The position numbers were made by a program, and so were the translations under genes. Of a stretch of DNA of 64,000 nucleotides, positions 8,955 to 19,822 are shown piece by piece (position 1 is the first letter of the stretch; the number at the start of each line of letters is the position of its first letter). Below the pieces are notes generated by a model, which saw nothing but the letters and a program-made list of their open reading frames with translations, did not search any database and was not told the origin of the DNA. The DNA comes from Phenylobacterium koreense (GTDB lineage Bacteria; Pseudomonadota; Alphaproteobacteria; Caulobacterales; Caulobacteraceae), in NCBI RefSeq assembly GCF_040545335.1, contig NZ_JBEPLU010000001.1:2108001-2172000 (forward strand), read 5' to 3'.

Positions 8955-9311
8955 CTAATGCTGGACGGTGCTGAGCGCGGCGTCGAGGGTGCGGCGGGTC
9001 ACCGGCTTGCCCAGGAAGCCTACTGGTTCGATCTCGGCCACCGAGCGACGGAAATCGTCGGTGATTGAGCCGGAGACGAAGAGCGAGCGGACGCCCAGGC
9101 GGTCGTAGAGCTTGCGGGCCAGAGCGCCGCCGTCGTCGTTTCGAGCCAGGCGGATGTCCACCAGGGCGAGGTCCGGCTTGCCGTCCGAAGCCAGCGCCCA
9201 GGCGGTCCCTGCGTCGGCGGCCTCGGCCACCACCTCGTGGCCCATGTCCTCGAGCAGGCTGACGATGTCGAGTGCGATCAGCGCGTCGTCTTCAACCACC
9301 ATGATACGCAT
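8955..9311 (-). CDS. Single-domain response regulator
   Basis: 118 residues, a receiver domain only. Acidic pair in VVEDDAL, phosphoacceptor Asp in ALVDIRLA, Ser in the LFVSGS position normally Thr/Ser, and the conserved Lys in FLGKPV. There is no output domain. It lies 8 bp downstream of the HisKA_2 histidine kinase gene on the same strand, so the two are very likely partners. Single-domain regulators next to HWE/HisKA_2 kinases in alphaproteobacteria often feed into the general stress response (LovK/LovR type); the FATGUY signature of that group is not clearly present, so this is only a possibility. Confidence 0.9.
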   Translation of the reverse strand: MRIMVVEDDALIALDIVSLLEDMGHEVVAEAADAGTAWALASDGKPDLALVDIRLARNDDGGALARKLYDRLGVRSLFVSGSITDDFRRSVAEIEPVGFLGKPVTRRTLDAALSTVQH

Positions 9312-9319
9312 GGCGCGGC

Positions 9320-10629
9320 TCAGCTCCTAGGGAAGATCACGGCGAAGGACGCCCCGACCTTGGCTTGTTCGATCTCGAATTGGCCGCCCAACTGCTTCGC
9401 CAACGCCTCGATCGCCCGCATTCCCAGCCCCCGCTTCACTGTCGGCGAGAAGTCCTTGGGCAGACCATCGCCATCGTCTGCGACACTCAAACGGTAGCGC
9501 TCGCCGTCGGTTCCGAGCCCAACCCGAATTGTGGATGGCCTATCGGCCGGGCAGCCGTACTTCAAGGCGTTGGTGATCAATTCATTAAGGATAAGGGCCA
9601 GGGGCACGGCCTGCTTGAGATCCAGCTCGATCGACTCGATCCGCGTGACCAGCGCGATGTCCTCGCGGCCGAGGGAGTCGACCAGGTCGCGGGCCAGGCT
9701 CTCGGCGTAGTGGCCTGCATGGAAGCGCCCCACGGTCTCGCCCGGCTGGTAGAGCTGCTCGTGGACCCGGCCGACGGCCATGATGCGATCGAGGGTCTTG
9801 TCCAGGGCCTCTCGGGCGTCGGCGTGCTCGACCGAGCGCGACTGCAGCCGCACGACGCTGGCGATCTGCTGCAGGGAGTTCTTGACCCGGTGGTTCACCT
9901 CGTCGAGCAGCAGGGTGCGGTCGGCGAGCAGGCGGCTGAGCCGTTCGGCCGCGTCGGCCTCGGCCTCGCGGTCCAGGCTGATGTCGCGCAGGGCCTTCAC
10001 GAACAGCAGGGTCAGGATCAGGGCGAAGAGGATCAGGGCGACGATGATGACCGCCCGGACGGCGGCGACCTGGCGGGCGCGAACCTCCTGGAGCCGGGCC
10101 TCTTCCTGCTCGATGTCGCGGGCGATGCGGCGGACCTCGTCCATGGCCTGCACGCCTTCACCGCGCATGATGATCTGGATCGCGGCGCCGGGTGAGCCGG
10201 ACCGGCGGGCGGCGATGGTCTCTTCGATGGTGGCGAGCCGGGTCTCCATCAGACCGCGAAGGTCATCGAGGCGCTGCTGCTGATTGGGACTGTTCCGAGT
10301 GGCGGTCTCGAGGGCGGCGATGCGCGCACGGGCCTCGACGCCCGCGGCGTCCAGGCGTCGGGTGAACTGGGAGTCGCCGGTCAGTATGAAGGCGCGCTGG
10401 GCCGATTCCGCCTCGGTGAGCGACTGGCGCAAACCGTCGACCTGGGCGCGGACCTCGTGGGTGTGTACCAACGCTCCGGCGGCGCGATCGTACCAGACGA
10501 AGGCGCCGCCGAGCGCGGCGAAGGCGAGAAACAGGGCCGTGACGATGACCGCGAGCAGGCGAAAGCCCCGCTCGCGGGCAGCGATGCGGCTGGCACCGCG
10601 GGTCTCGGGGACTGCGTCGCCGTCGGCCA

Positions 10630-10630
<1 letters not shown>
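9320..10630 (-). CDS. CHASE3-HisKA_2 sensor histidine kinase
   Basis: 436 residues. TM1 at about 22-46, a CHASE3-like helical periplasmic domain (about 50-185, with RAFILTGD), TM2 at about 190-212, then a HisKA_2 dimerisation domain with the phospho-His in LLDEVNHRVKNSLQ and an ATPase domain with NELITNALKYG (N box) and DDGDGLP (G1 box). The start is GTG at 10630, overlapping the last base of the typA stop (TAGTG), so it is probably translated from the typA transcript. The response regulator gene follows directly. Confidence 0.92.
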
Positions 10631-12465
<1,835 letters not shown>

Positions 12466-12683
12466 TGATTTGGCTTCGGGAGGCCCTATTTGGGGGAGCG
12501 CGCGCTTGTATGCGAGCGAAGGGGTTTTAGCTAGCGCCTTCTCGCCGCGGCGCCGAACGCCGATATGGGGCGATTGTGCGATGCAGCAATAGCTATTGGC
12601 GTCGCAGCGGTCAAAATCTCACTGATTTGTAACGCAATTTTTCGCAGCCCTCGGAAAATGTGAACACTCGGGCGCGAAATCGC

Positions 12684-12712
12684 TTGTTGTTTTGTGCGTC
12701 GCACAGTATATG
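12684..12712 (+). promoter_or_regulatory. Promoter of the small RNA
   Basis: TTGTTG at 12684-12689 and TATATG at 12707-12712 are separated by exactly 17 bp, as for a housekeeping sigma factor. The predicted start of transcription is near 12719, just before the first hairpin of the RNA. Confidence 0.5.
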
Positions 12713-12718
12713 TTCGAA

Positions 12719-12805
12719 CTGTGAGGCGTCGCTGACGCTTCTGCCCTTCCTGGGCGTTTCCTCCCTAATGAACTGCCGGGTCCGCTTGGGCCCGGCTTTT
12801 TTTTT
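12719..12805 (+). ncRNA. Small RNA resembling the suhB/mmgR (alpha-r8) family
   Basis: A transcript of about 87 nt is predicted from promoter to terminator. It contains a hairpin GCGTC-GCT-GACGC (12726-12738), a second GCCC-TTCCT-GGGC (12743-12755), an unpaired TTTCCTCCCT (12757-12766) and a GC-rich terminator. The anti-Shine-Dalgarno-like TTTCCTCCCT between stem-loops is, from memory, the conserved core of alphaproteobacterial mmgR/suhB RNAs, trans-acting regulators (in Sinorhizobium linked to polyhydroxybutyrate control). It could pair with GGAGGA ribosome-binding sites. No covariance search was possible, so the family assignment is by motif and layout only. Confidence 0.65.
12775..12805 (+). 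terminator. Rho-independent terminator of the small RNA
   Basis: Nine-pair stem GCCGGGTCC / GGGCCCGGC with a GCTT loop, followed directly by nine T residues (12797-12805). This is the most canonical terminator in the window. Confidence 0.9.
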
Positions 12806-12869
12806 CGGCTCGTCGCCGGGCGCAACGCGGCCTATCCGCGCGCCACGACTCCCTCTATAAGAACGGAGC

Positions 12870-14141
12870 ATGAACCTGGACGCTGTTCTGCTCGCCCTGC
12901 TTGCGGCTCTGCTCGCCGCCATCCCCGCGCTTGCCTGGGCCTTCATGGAGCGGGGGCGCGCCAACCGCGCCGAGGCGCGGGCCCTGGAGTTGCAGGACGC
13001 CGCCGCCCGCCTGCGGGTGATGGAGGAGCAGGAGGCGAAGAACGCCGCCTTCCTCCAGAGCCAGGCCGCCGCCGCTATCGCCGAGCAGGTGATGAAGCGC
13101 GCCGACGAGACCTTCCATAATAGAGAGCAACTGGCGCAGGCGCGGCTGGAGGCCCAGCTCAAGCCCGTGGCCGAGACCCTCGCCAAGTTCCAGGAACAGG
13201 TGGTGGCGGTCGAAAAGACCCGCGCCGAGGAAACTGGCGGGCTCAAGGAACAGATCAGCCAGCTTCTGCAGGCCTCGACCGCGACCCAGGCCGAGGCGCG
13301 CAAGCTGTCCGCGGCGCTCCGCCGCGGCGCGGGGGTGCAGGGGCGCTGGGGCGAGCAGACCCTGCGCAACGTGCTTGAAGCCGCGGGGCTTCACAATCGC
13401 TACGACTTCGACGAGCAAACCTCCACCGACAGCGAAGAGGGGCGTCGCCGTCCCGACGTGACCGTGCGCCTGCCGGGCGGGGCGGTCTTCGTCATCGACG
13501 CCAAGTGCTCGCTCAACGCCTTCCTCGAGGCCCAGGACGCGGCCGACGAGGCTGCGCGCGAGGCGGCCTATATGCGGCACGCCCAGAGCGTCCGCACGCA
13601 CATGCAGGGCCTCTCGGCCAAGGCGTATTGGGATCAGTTCGACCAGGGCTCGCCCGACTTCGTGGCGATGTTCATTCCCGGCGACAGCTTCCTGGCGGCG
13701 GCGCTAGAGCGGCTCCCGGAGCTGATGAGCGAGGCCATGGACCGCCGCGTGCTGGTCGTTACGCCGACCACCCTGTTCGCCCTCTGCAAGGCCGTGGTCT
13801 ACGGCTGGCGGGTCGAGGAGCAGGCCGCCAACGCCCAGGAGATCTCGAAGCTGGGGCGCGAGCTCTACAAGCGGCTATCGGTCATGGGCGGCCACGCCGC
13901 CTCGGTCGGCAAGGCGCTGGAGCAGGCGGTCGGCAAGTACAACGCCTTCGTCGGATCGCTCGAGAGCCAGGTCATGACCCAGGCCCGCCGCTTCGAGGAT
14001 CTCAAGGTCGACCACGAGGGAAAGGCCCTCGCCGAACTCGCTCCGGTGGAGACCGGGGTGCGGCCGCTCGCCAAGCTGGCGAGCGACGGCGAGGCCGCCG
14101 AACCGGGGCGTCTGGCCGCCTTGACGACACAGGTACGCTGA
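12870..14141 (+). CDS. rmuC: DNA recombination protein RmuC
   Basis: 423 residues: N-terminal membrane segment (about 1-25), a long Ala/Glu-rich coiled coil (about 28-150), then the RmuC nuclease-like domain with GRWGEQTLRNVLEAAGL, RRPDVTVRLP and VFVIDAKCSL (restriction-endonuclease-like D...D-x-K). RmuC limits inversions between short inverted repeats in E. coli; its biochemistry remains poorly defined. It is followed by def after 15 bp, same strand. Start ATG at 12870. Confidence 0.95.
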   Translation: MNLDAVLLALLAALLAAIPALAWAFMERGRANRAEARALELQDAAARLRVMEEQEAKNAAFLQSQAAAAIAEQVMKRADETFHNREQLAQARLEAQLKPVAETLAKFQEQVVAVEKTRAEETGGLKEQISQLLQASTATQAEARKLSAALRRGAGVQGRWGEQTLRNVLEAAGLHNRYDFDEQTSTDSEEGRRRPDVTVRLPGGAVFVIDAKCSLNAFLEAQDAADEAAREAAYMRHAQSVRTHMQGLSAKAYWDQFDQGSPDFVAMFIPGDSFLAAALERLPELMSEAMDRRVLVVTPTTLFALCKAVVYGWRVEEQAANAQEISKLGRELYKRLSVMGGHAASVGKALEQAVGKYNAFVGSLESQVMTQARRFEDLKVDHEGKALAELAPVETGVRPLAKLASDGEAAEPGRLAALTTQVR

Positions 14142-14156
14142 CCTACCTGCGTTCTC

Positions 14157-14666
14157 ATGGCTATCCGTGAAATTCTCGTCGTTCCGAACCCCGTCCTGAA
14201 GCAGGTCTCGCAGCCTGTCGACAGGGTCGATGACGAGCTGCGCGCGCTCATGGATGATATGCTGGAGACCATGTACGACGCCCCTGGCATCGGCCTGGCG
14301 GCGATCCAGATCGGCGTGGCCAAGCGCGTCATCGTCATGGACCTGGCCGGTCCGGACGAGGAGAAGGCCCCGCGCTATTTCGTGAACCCGGAGATCCTCT
14401 GGAGCTCGGAAGACACCGCGCCCTACGAGGAAGGCTGCCTGTCGGTCCCCGAGGTCTACGACGAGGTCGAGCGGCCGGCCCAGGTGAAGCTGAAGTACCT
14501 GAACTATCAGGGTGAAGAGGTGATCGAGGACGCCGAGGGGCTGTTCGCCGTCTGCATCCAGCACGAGATGGATCACCTGGAAGGCGTGCTCTTCATCGAC
14601 CATTTGTCGCGCCTGAAGCGCGATCGCGCGGTCGCCAAGGTGAAGAAGCAGGCCCGCGCGGCCTAA
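14157..14666 (+). CDS. def: Peptide deformylase
   Basis: 169 residues with the three deformylase motifs: [18 protein letters not shown] (metal Cys) and QHEMDHLEG (two metal His and catalytic Glu). It removes the N-formyl group from nascent proteins, the partner step to Fmt. In many alphaproteobacteria fmt follows directly; here a divergent lipoprotein gene separates the two. Start ATG at 14157. Confidence 0.97.
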   Translation: MAIREILVVPNPVLKQVSQPVDRVDDELRALMDDMLETMYDAPGIGLAAIQIGVAKRVIVMDLAGPDEEKAPRYFVNPEILWSSEDTAPYEEGCLSVPEVYDEVERPAQVKLKYLNYQGEEVIEDAEGLFAVCIQHEMDHLEGVLFIDHLSRLKRDRAVAKVKKQARAA

Positions 14667-14674
14667 GCGCAAAA

Positions 14675-14700
14675 GGGGCGAGCGGCCGCGCCGTCGCCCC
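14675..14700. terminator. Hairpin between convergent def and lipoprotein genes
   Basis: GGGGCGA...TCGCCCC with an inner CGGC/GCCG extension. On the minus strand it is followed by TTTTGCGC, so it is a good terminator for the lipoprotein gene; on the plus strand only TCTC follows, so it is weaker for def. Confidence 0.65.
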
Positions 14701-14713
14701 TCTCAGGAAATTC

Positions 14714-15043
14714 CTACTTCTTTTCCGGCGCCGTCGCTTCGTGGACGGCGGCCTTGGCCTCGGCTGCAGCCTTGTCGGCGGCGACCTTCGCCTTGTCGGC
14801 CGCGTCCTTGGCCTCGGAGGCGGCGTCCTTGGCCGCAGCCTTGGCGTCGGCGGCGGCGGCCTCGGCGTCGGCGGCCATCGTGCCCGTCGCCTGCTGGGCT
14901 TCGGCGGCGGCGGTGTCCGCGGCGGCCTTGGCGTCGGCGGCGGCCTGATCGGCGGTAGCCTTGGCGCTGTCCTGGGTCGCCTGCGAACAGGCGGCGAGGG
15001 CGAGGCCCGACACGAGGGCGGCGGCGATCATAAGTCTACGCAT
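14714..15043 (-). CDS. Alanine/lysine-rich repetitive lipoprotein
   Basis: 109 residues. The start at 15043 gives MRRLMIAAALVSGLALAAC, a lipoprotein signal with lipobox LAAC and lipid-modified Cys19; GGGAG lies upstream. The mature part is almost entirely Ala, Lys, Asp and Glu in repeats of the kind ADAKAAADTAAAEA and AADKAKVAADKAAAEAKAA. This predicts a long amphipathic helix or coiled coil, as in LEA-like or apolipoprotein-like bacterial proteins. No enzymatic function is suggested. It could be a periplasmic spacer or stress-protective protein anchored in a membrane. It sits on the opposite strand between def and fmt. Confidence 0.8.
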   Translation of the reverse strand: MRRLMIAAALVSGLALAACSQATQDSAKATADQAAADAKAAADTAAAEAQQATGTMAADAEAAAADAKAAAKDAASEAKDAADKAKVAADKAAAEAKAAVHEATAPEKK

Positions 15044-15135
15044 GGATGGATATCTCCCTTCCCGAATGCCTGATGGAACGGCGAAGCTTGCGCGAAGGTT
15101 CCTAAAATCCTCTGACATCGCTACATGCACGGCTG

Positions 15136-16062
15136 ATGCGCATTGCTTTTCTTGGAACCCCGGACTTCGCCGTCGCCGCCCTGGACGCCTTGGTGGCCGC
15201 CGGGCACGAGATCGCCTGCGTCTATTCGCAGCCGCCGGCGCCGCGCGGCCGCGGCCAGGCCCTGAAGCCGTCGCCGGTCCACGCCTATGCCGAAGAACGA
15301 GGCATTCCGGTGAGGACGCCGGTCTCCATGCGCGCGCCCGAAGAGATCGAGGCCTTCGCGGCCCTGAATCTCGACGCCGGGGTCGTGGTCGCCTTCGGCC
15401 AGATCCTGCCGGCCGCGGTGCTGGATGCGCCCCGGCTGGGCTGCTTCAACCTTCACGCCTCGCTGCTGCCCCGCTGGCGTGGCGCGGCGCCGATCCAGCG
15501 GGCGATCATGGCGGGGGACAAGGTCACCGGCGTCGAGGTCATGCAGATGACCGAGGGGCTGGACGAAGGGCCGGTGCTGGCCTCCGAAACCGTCCGCATC
15601 GACACGCTGGAGACCGCGGGAACCCTGCACGACCGGCTGGCCCAGGTCGGCGCGGCGCTGCTCGCCCGCACCATGGCCGAGGTCGAGACGAGCGGCGTCC
15701 GCGCCACACCGCAGGCGTCCGAGGGCGAGACCTACGCCAAGAAGATCCGCCCCAAGGAGGCGCGCATCCGCTGGGATCGGACGGCCGAGGAGATCGACCG
15801 CAAGATCCGCGGGCTCTCGCCCTTTCCCGGCGCCTGGTTCGAACTGACGACGGCCAAGGGCCCGGTGCGGGTCAAGGCGCTGCTTTCGCGGCTCGAGGAC
15901 GGCGACGGCGCGCCGGGCCAGGTGCTCGACGACGGCCTGCTGGTGGCCTGCGGCGAGGGCGCGGTGCGGCTGCTGCGGGTGCAGCGCGAGGGCAAGGGAC
16001 CGCAGGACGCCGACGTCTTCCTGCGCGGATCGCCCGTGGCGGCCGGGACCGCACTCGCCTGA
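15136..16062 (+). CDS. fmt: Methionyl-tRNA formyltransferase
   Basis: 308 residues. N-terminal formyltransferase domain begins [19 protein letters not shown] and contains [16 protein letters not shown] (catalytic Asn/His region) and the EGLDEGPVL motif; the C-terminal tRNA-binding domain follows [11 protein letters not shown]. It formylates initiator Met-tRNA using 10-formyl-tetrahydrofolate. The stop overlaps the truA start (TGATG), so the two are coupled. Confidence 0.97.
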   Translation: MRIAFLGTPDFAVAALDALVAAGHEIACVYSQPPAPRGRGQALKPSPVHAYAEERGIPVRTPVSMRAPEEIEAFAALNLDAGVVVAFGQILPAAVLDAPRLGCFNLHASLLPRWRGAAPIQRAIMAGDKVTGVEVMQMTEGLDEGPVLASETVRIDTLETAGTLHDRLAQVGAALLARTMAEVETSGVRATPQASEGETYAKKIRPKEARIRWDRTAEEIDRKIRGLSPFPGAWFELTTAKGPVRVKALLSRLEDGDGAPGQVLDDGLLVACGEGAVRLLRVQREGKGPQDADVFLRGSPVAAGTALA

Positions 16063-16808
16063 TGCCGCGCTACCGCCTGACCATCGAGTACGACGGCCGT
16101 CCCTACAAGGGTTTCCAGGCCCAGGACGACCTGCCGTCGGTGCAGTCCTCCATCGAACGCGCGGTGAAGGGCTTCAGCGGCGAGACCCTGCGCCTGCAGG
16201 CCGCCGGGCGCACCGACACCGGCGTCCACGCGACGGGCCAGGTGATCCATATCGACCTGGAGCGGGAGTGGCGGCCGGAGGTGGTGCGCGACGCCATCAA
16301 CGCGCACCTCGTCCCCGAGCCGATCTCGGTGCTGGACGTGCAGGTCGCGCAGGGGGATTGGCACGCCCGGTTCTCGGCCACCGAGCGGCGCTACATCTAC
16401 CGTATCCTCAACCGCAAGAGCCCTCCGGCCCTGGACCGCGGCCGCGTCTGGCACGTGAAAAAGCCGCTCGACGCCGAGGCCATGCACCAGGCCGCCCAGG
16501 TGCTGGTCGGCCACCACGACTTCACGACCTTCCGGCACATGCAGTGCCAGGCCAAGTCGCCGATGAAGACCATGGATCTCGCGCGGGCCTGGCGGGAAGG
16601 GGAGTACGTGCTGCTGGAGTTCGCGTCGCGCTCGTTCCTGCACCGGCAGGTGCGGTCGATGACCGGAACCCTGGCCGAGGTCGGGATCGGCCGCTGGAGC
16701 GCCGATGACGTCCGCGCCGCCCTGGAGGCTCGCGACCGCAAGGCCTGCGGCCCGGTCGCGCCGGCGGACGGGCTCTATCTCACCGGCGTGAAGTACGGGG
16801 ATAGTTGA
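16062..16808 (+). CDS. truA: tRNA pseudouridine(38-40) synthase
   Basis: 248 residues. TruA signatures: [19 protein letters not shown], the catalytic Asp in AAGRTDTGVHA, and the C-terminal RSFLHRQVRSM. It makes pseudouridine at positions 38-40 of the tRNA anticodon arm. The start ATG overlaps the fmt stop by one base. Its 3' end overlaps the convergent hydrolase gene by 29 bp. Confidence 0.96.
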   Translation: MPRYRLTIEYDGRPYKGFQAQDDLPSVQSSIERAVKGFSGETLRLQAAGRTDTGVHATGQVIHIDLEREWRPEVVRDAINAHLVPEPISVLDVQVAQGDWHARFSATERRYIYRILNRKSPPALDRGRVWHVKKPLDAEAMHQAAQVLVGHHDFTTFRHMQCQAKSPMKTMDLARAWREGEYVLLEFASRSFLHRQVRSMTGTLAEVGIGRWSADDVRAALEARDRKACGPVAPADGLYLTGVKYGDS

Positions 16809-18129
16809 CCGCCTCGCCGAATGGCTGATCCAGCCGCCGATGGACGATCCAGTCGCTCAGCAGGTCGAAGTATCCAGGGGCGTGGGTTCCGGCCAGATCG
16901 CCTGACTTCGGATCGGCCACCTCGATGATTCCGTGATCGGCATTGGGAAAGACGGCGATGTCGATGAGCGCGCCTTCGGCCTGCAGCCGCCGCAGGATCT
17001 CCAGGCTGGTGGCGCTGGGCGCCTCGGTGTCCAGGCCAGCAAGCACCCAGAGCGAAGGGGTGTCGCCAGTCGCCCGCAAGGTCGGCGCCGGGTCATAGTT
17101 CAGGTCGATGGCGAAGTTGAGCGCTTCCCGGACTGGCCCGAGTTGGTCGGCTGGCGTGGCGGTCAGGGGACCGGTGTAGTCGCCGCCGAGGCCGGCCTTG
17201 AACCAGGGCTCGCCGCCATAGAGCGCCTTGAGCCGCTCCAGTTCGTCGAGGCCGTGGACGAAGCCTGAATCGAACACCTGGCTGGTGACCTTCTGGATGG
17301 CCTCCGCCTTGGCGACGGCGTCGGGGCCAAAGCCATTGGCCTTCAGCACCTGCAACATCTCCTGGTGGTCTTCTTCCGACGGCGCGATGGCCAGGCCGTA
17401 GCTGACGACGACGAAGTCCACCGGGCTCAGTTCGGCTGCGAGGGGCGCGACCCAGCCGCCCTGGCTTTCTCCCATCAGGCCGATCGGCGTCCGCGCCGCC
17501 TCAGGGCGCGCGCGGATCGCCTGGAGCGCGGCGCTCATGTCGGCGGCGAGCACCTTGAAGTCGGCGGTATAGCCGCCGGTCGAGCGGCCAGTGCCGCGCT
17601 TGTCGAAGACGAAGACCCCGATGCCCTTCAGCGGCAGGAGATGCTGCACGAAGTTGTTGGCCACGGCGGACTCGCGGCCGGACCCGTACTGCAGCACGAC
17701 GATGGCCTTCGGTTTGCCGCCTTCGGGCAGGTGCAGTTCGCCGTAGAGCTCTTCCGTGCCGCTGTGGAAGCGGATCGGGGTCACGGGCTGGACGATCCGG
17801 TGGCCTTCGCGGGCATCCAGGCGGATGGTTCCGGCCTTGCAGTCGCCGAAGCGGACGCGGAGCTGGACGGGCGTACGGCTGCTCCACCCCGGTCCGGATT
17901 CGAAGCTGCCGTCGGCGGCAGGAAAGAGCCGGCCCGAACGGCCGTCGAGGAAGCGGTAGCGAAGGGCGTCCTCGCCCGAGGACGAGATGACCACCGGGAC
18001 GCCGTCGGAAAGCCGGTAGGCGCCGATGTGGCAGGCGAGGGAGGGGGTGGCCGCCTGGGTCACGCTCGGCGCCAGGGCGGCCAGGGCGAACGCCGCCAGC
18101 GAGTTCAGGGCGAGGGGCTTGAGAAACAT
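16780..18129 (-). CDS. Secreted alpha/beta hydrolase
   Basis: 449 residues: signal peptide (about 1-26, ending TQAA), an N-terminal beta-rich region of about 120 residues with two Cys, then an alpha/beta-hydrolase core. Nucleophile elbow GESQGG, acid in VLAGLDTEAPS and catalytic His in PNADHGI. The core resembles the prolyl-oligopeptidase/DUF1100-like group of periplasmic esterases. The substrate is unknown. It is transcribed toward truA, overlapping its 3' end, and lies 31 bp downstream of dapE on the same strand. Confidence 0.85.
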   Translation of the reverse strand: MFLKPLALNSLAAFALAALAPSVTQAATPSLACHIGAYRLSDGVPVVISSSGEDALRYRFLDGRSGRLFPAADGSFESGPGWSSRTPVQLRVRFGDCKAGTIRLDAREGHRIVQPVTPIRFHSGTEELYGELHLPEGGKPKAIVVLQYGSGRESAVANNFVQHLLPLKGIGVFVFDKRGTGRSTGGYTADFKVLAADMSAALQAIRARPEAARTPIGLMGESQGGWVAPLAAELSPVDFVVVSYGLAIAPSEEDHQEMLQVLKANGFGPDAVAKAEAIQKVTSQVFDSGFVHGLDELERLKALYGGEPWFKAGLGGDYTGPLTATPADQLGPVREALNFAIDLNYDPAPTLRATGDTPSLWVLAGLDTEAPSATSLEILRRLQAEGALIDIAVFPNADHGIIEVADPKSGDLAGTHAPGYFDLLSDWIVHRRLDQPFGEAVNYPRTSRR

Positions 18130-18160
18130 GCCGGCACGGTGGTGGCCGGCCCTGCGCGCT

Positions 18161-19303
18161 TCAAGTGAAGGTTGCGTAATAACGTTCGATCAAGCGCTCG
18201 TAGACGCGCTGCAGGTCGCGGATTTCCTGCACGGGCGCGCGCTCGTCGACGGCGTGCATGGTCTTGCCGACCAGGCCGAGTTCCACGACCGGGCAAAGGT
18301 CGCGGATGAAACGGGCGTCGGAGGTGCCGCCGCTGGTGGAAAGCTCCGGCGAAACCCCGGAGACGTCCTTGAGCGCCCCGACGACGACGTCGGTGAACTC
18401 GCCCGGCTCGGTGAGGAAGGCTTCGCCGCTGATCACCGGCTCGACGGTGATGGTCCCGGGGAAACCCTCCCGGGCCTTGGCCGCCTCGGCCTCGATCCAG
18501 GCGGCGAGGTCGGCGCCCTTGTGTGCCGGGTTGAAGCGGATGTTCAGACGCGCCTTGGCCTGGGCCGGGATGACGTTGGTCGCGCCATTACCGACATCGA
18601 CAGTGGTGACCTCGAGGTTCGAGGGCTGGAAGCCGGTGTAGCCCTCGTCGAGCACATGGTTCTGCAAGGTCGCGAGCAGGTCGATCAGCACCGGGATCGG
18701 ATTGGCCGCCCGTTGCGGATAGGCGACGTGGCCCTGCCGGCCGTCGACGGTCAGCCAGACATTGATCGAGCCGCGGCGGCCGATCTTGATCATGTCGCCG
18801 AAGGTCTCGGCGCTGGAGGGTTCGCCCACCACGCAGTGGTCGATGATCTCGCCCTCGGCTTTCAGGGCCTCGACCACCATCTTGGTGCCGTGGGTGGCCA
18901 TGCCCTCCTCGTCGCCGGTGATCAGGAAGGACAGCGAGCCCTTCACCTGGCCGGCGGCGATGGCCTTGGCGGAGGCTGCGGCGAAGGCGGCGACGGCGCT
19001 CTTCATGTCGACCGCGCCGCGTCCGATCAGCACGCCGTCGACGATTTCGGCGGCGAAGGCCTCACGGCTCCAGGCGGCAGCGTCGCCGACCGGCACCACG
19101 TCGGTGTGGCCGGCGAAGCAGAGGTTGGGGCTCGTCGCGCCGTAGCGGGCGTAGAGGTTTTCGATCTCGCCGAATTTCATCCGGCGGCAGGAGAAGCCGA
19201 GCGCTTCCAGGGTGCGCTGGACCAGGTCCATGGCGCCTTCGTCGGCCGGCGTGACCGAGGGGCGGCGGATGAGTTCCTGGGTGAGGGCGACGGCATCGAG
19301 CAT
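18161..19303 (-). CDS. dapE: Succinyl-diaminopimelate desuccinylase
   Basis: 380 residues, M20-type dinuclear zinc enzyme of the DapE group. Motifs: AGHTDVVPVGD (metal His, Asp), RGAVDMKS (bridging Asp), TGDEEG (catalytic Glu and metal Glu), GRQGHVAYP in the dimer domain, and STSGGTSDARF near the C-terminus. It releases LL-diaminopimelate in the succinylase branch of lysine/peptidoglycan synthesis, acting after DapD in the same pathway. A TTG 12 codons upstream is possible; I chose the ATG at 19303, which starts the conserved helix. Confidence 0.95.
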   Translation of the reverse strand: MLDAVALTQELIRRPSVTPADEGAMDLVQRTLEALGFSCRRMKFGEIENLYARYGATSPNLCFAGHTDVVPVGDAAAWSREAFAAEIVDGVLIGRGAVDMKSAVAAFAAASAKAIAAGQVKGSLSFLITGDEEGMATHGTKMVVEALKAEGEIIDHCVVGEPSSAETFGDMIKIGRRGSINVWLTVDGRQGHVAYPQRAANPIPVLIDLLATLQNHVLDEGYTGFQPSNLEVTTVDVGNGATNVIPAQAKARLNIRFNPAHKGADLAAWIEAEAAKAREGFPGTITVEPVISGEAFLTEPGEFTDVVVGALKDVSGVSPELSTSGGTSDARFIRDLCPVVELGLVGKTMHAVDERAPVQEIRDLQRVYERLIERYYATFT

Positions 19304-19345
19304 GCCCAGGCTGGTAGCCGGGCAAGCCGCGCTCGGCAACCGGAC

Positions 19346-19822
19346 TTAGCGCTCGGCGCGCACGGCGTCCCAGAACAGCGGCTTGAGTTCGTCGAAGAAT
19401 TGCTCGGTGCTGTAGGCCTGGCCCAGCGCGAAGAGGCCGTCTGGCTCGCGGATCAGGTAGCCGCGCTCGACCAGGGCCAGCAGCTTGCGGCGAGTGGTCT
19501 CACGGGGAATCTGGGTGATGTCGGCCAGGCTCAGGGCGTTGAGGCCCCGGCGGCGTCGGAAGGTCGGCGGCGGGCGCGGCCCCCGCGGCAGGCTCTCGGA
19601 AATCTCCGCCAGCAGGAACACCAGATAGAGCAGGCACTGGTCGAGGTCGCCGTCGAAGCGGGTGCGCAGTCCCACCAGGGTCGAGGAAAGCTGCGCGCCC
19701 CAGCGGTACAGGAACCGCATGGTGTTCTGCTCAAGATAGCCTTGCGTCAACTCGCGGCCGTCTGGGCCGAAGTCCTGATCGTTCGCGGCCGTCACGGCGG
19801 CCAGGGAAAGCCCAGGGTTCAT
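19346..19822 (-). CDS. Winged-helix DNA-binding-like protein of unknown role
   Basis: 158 residues. The central part is helical (RFLYRWGAQLSSTLVGL, LDQCLLYLVFLLAEI). The C-terminal part reads as a winged helix: LSLADITQIPRETTRRKLLALVERGYLIREPDG, i.e. recognition helix plus wing. A family name cannot be given; it may be a transcriptional regulator or cell-cycle protein restricted to Caulobacterales. The open frame extends 55 codons further upstream from a GTG, but that part crosses the DnaA-box region, and the ATG at 19822 has AAAGG upstream. It is followed by dapE after 42 bp, so it may be cotranscribed. Confidence 0.7.
   Translation of the reverse strand: MNPGLSLAAVTAANDQDFGPDGRELTQGYLEQNTMRFLYRWGAQLSSTLVGLRTRFDGDLDQCLLYLVFLLAEISESLPRGPRPPPTFRRRRGLNALSLADITQIPRETTRRKLLALVERGYLIREPDGLFALGQAYSTEQFFDELKPLFWDAVRAER

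Larger units (their letters stand above)
12466..12869. other. Intergenic region between typA and rmuC holding a small RNA gene
   Basis: 404 bp without a protein gene. The left part (12466-12680) is the upstream region of typA, which reads leftward; it is locally A/T-richer around 12600-12660. The right part holds a plus-strand promoter, a roughly 87-nt transcript and a strong terminator (listed separately). The last 60 bp carry the leader of rmuC. Confidence 0.7.
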
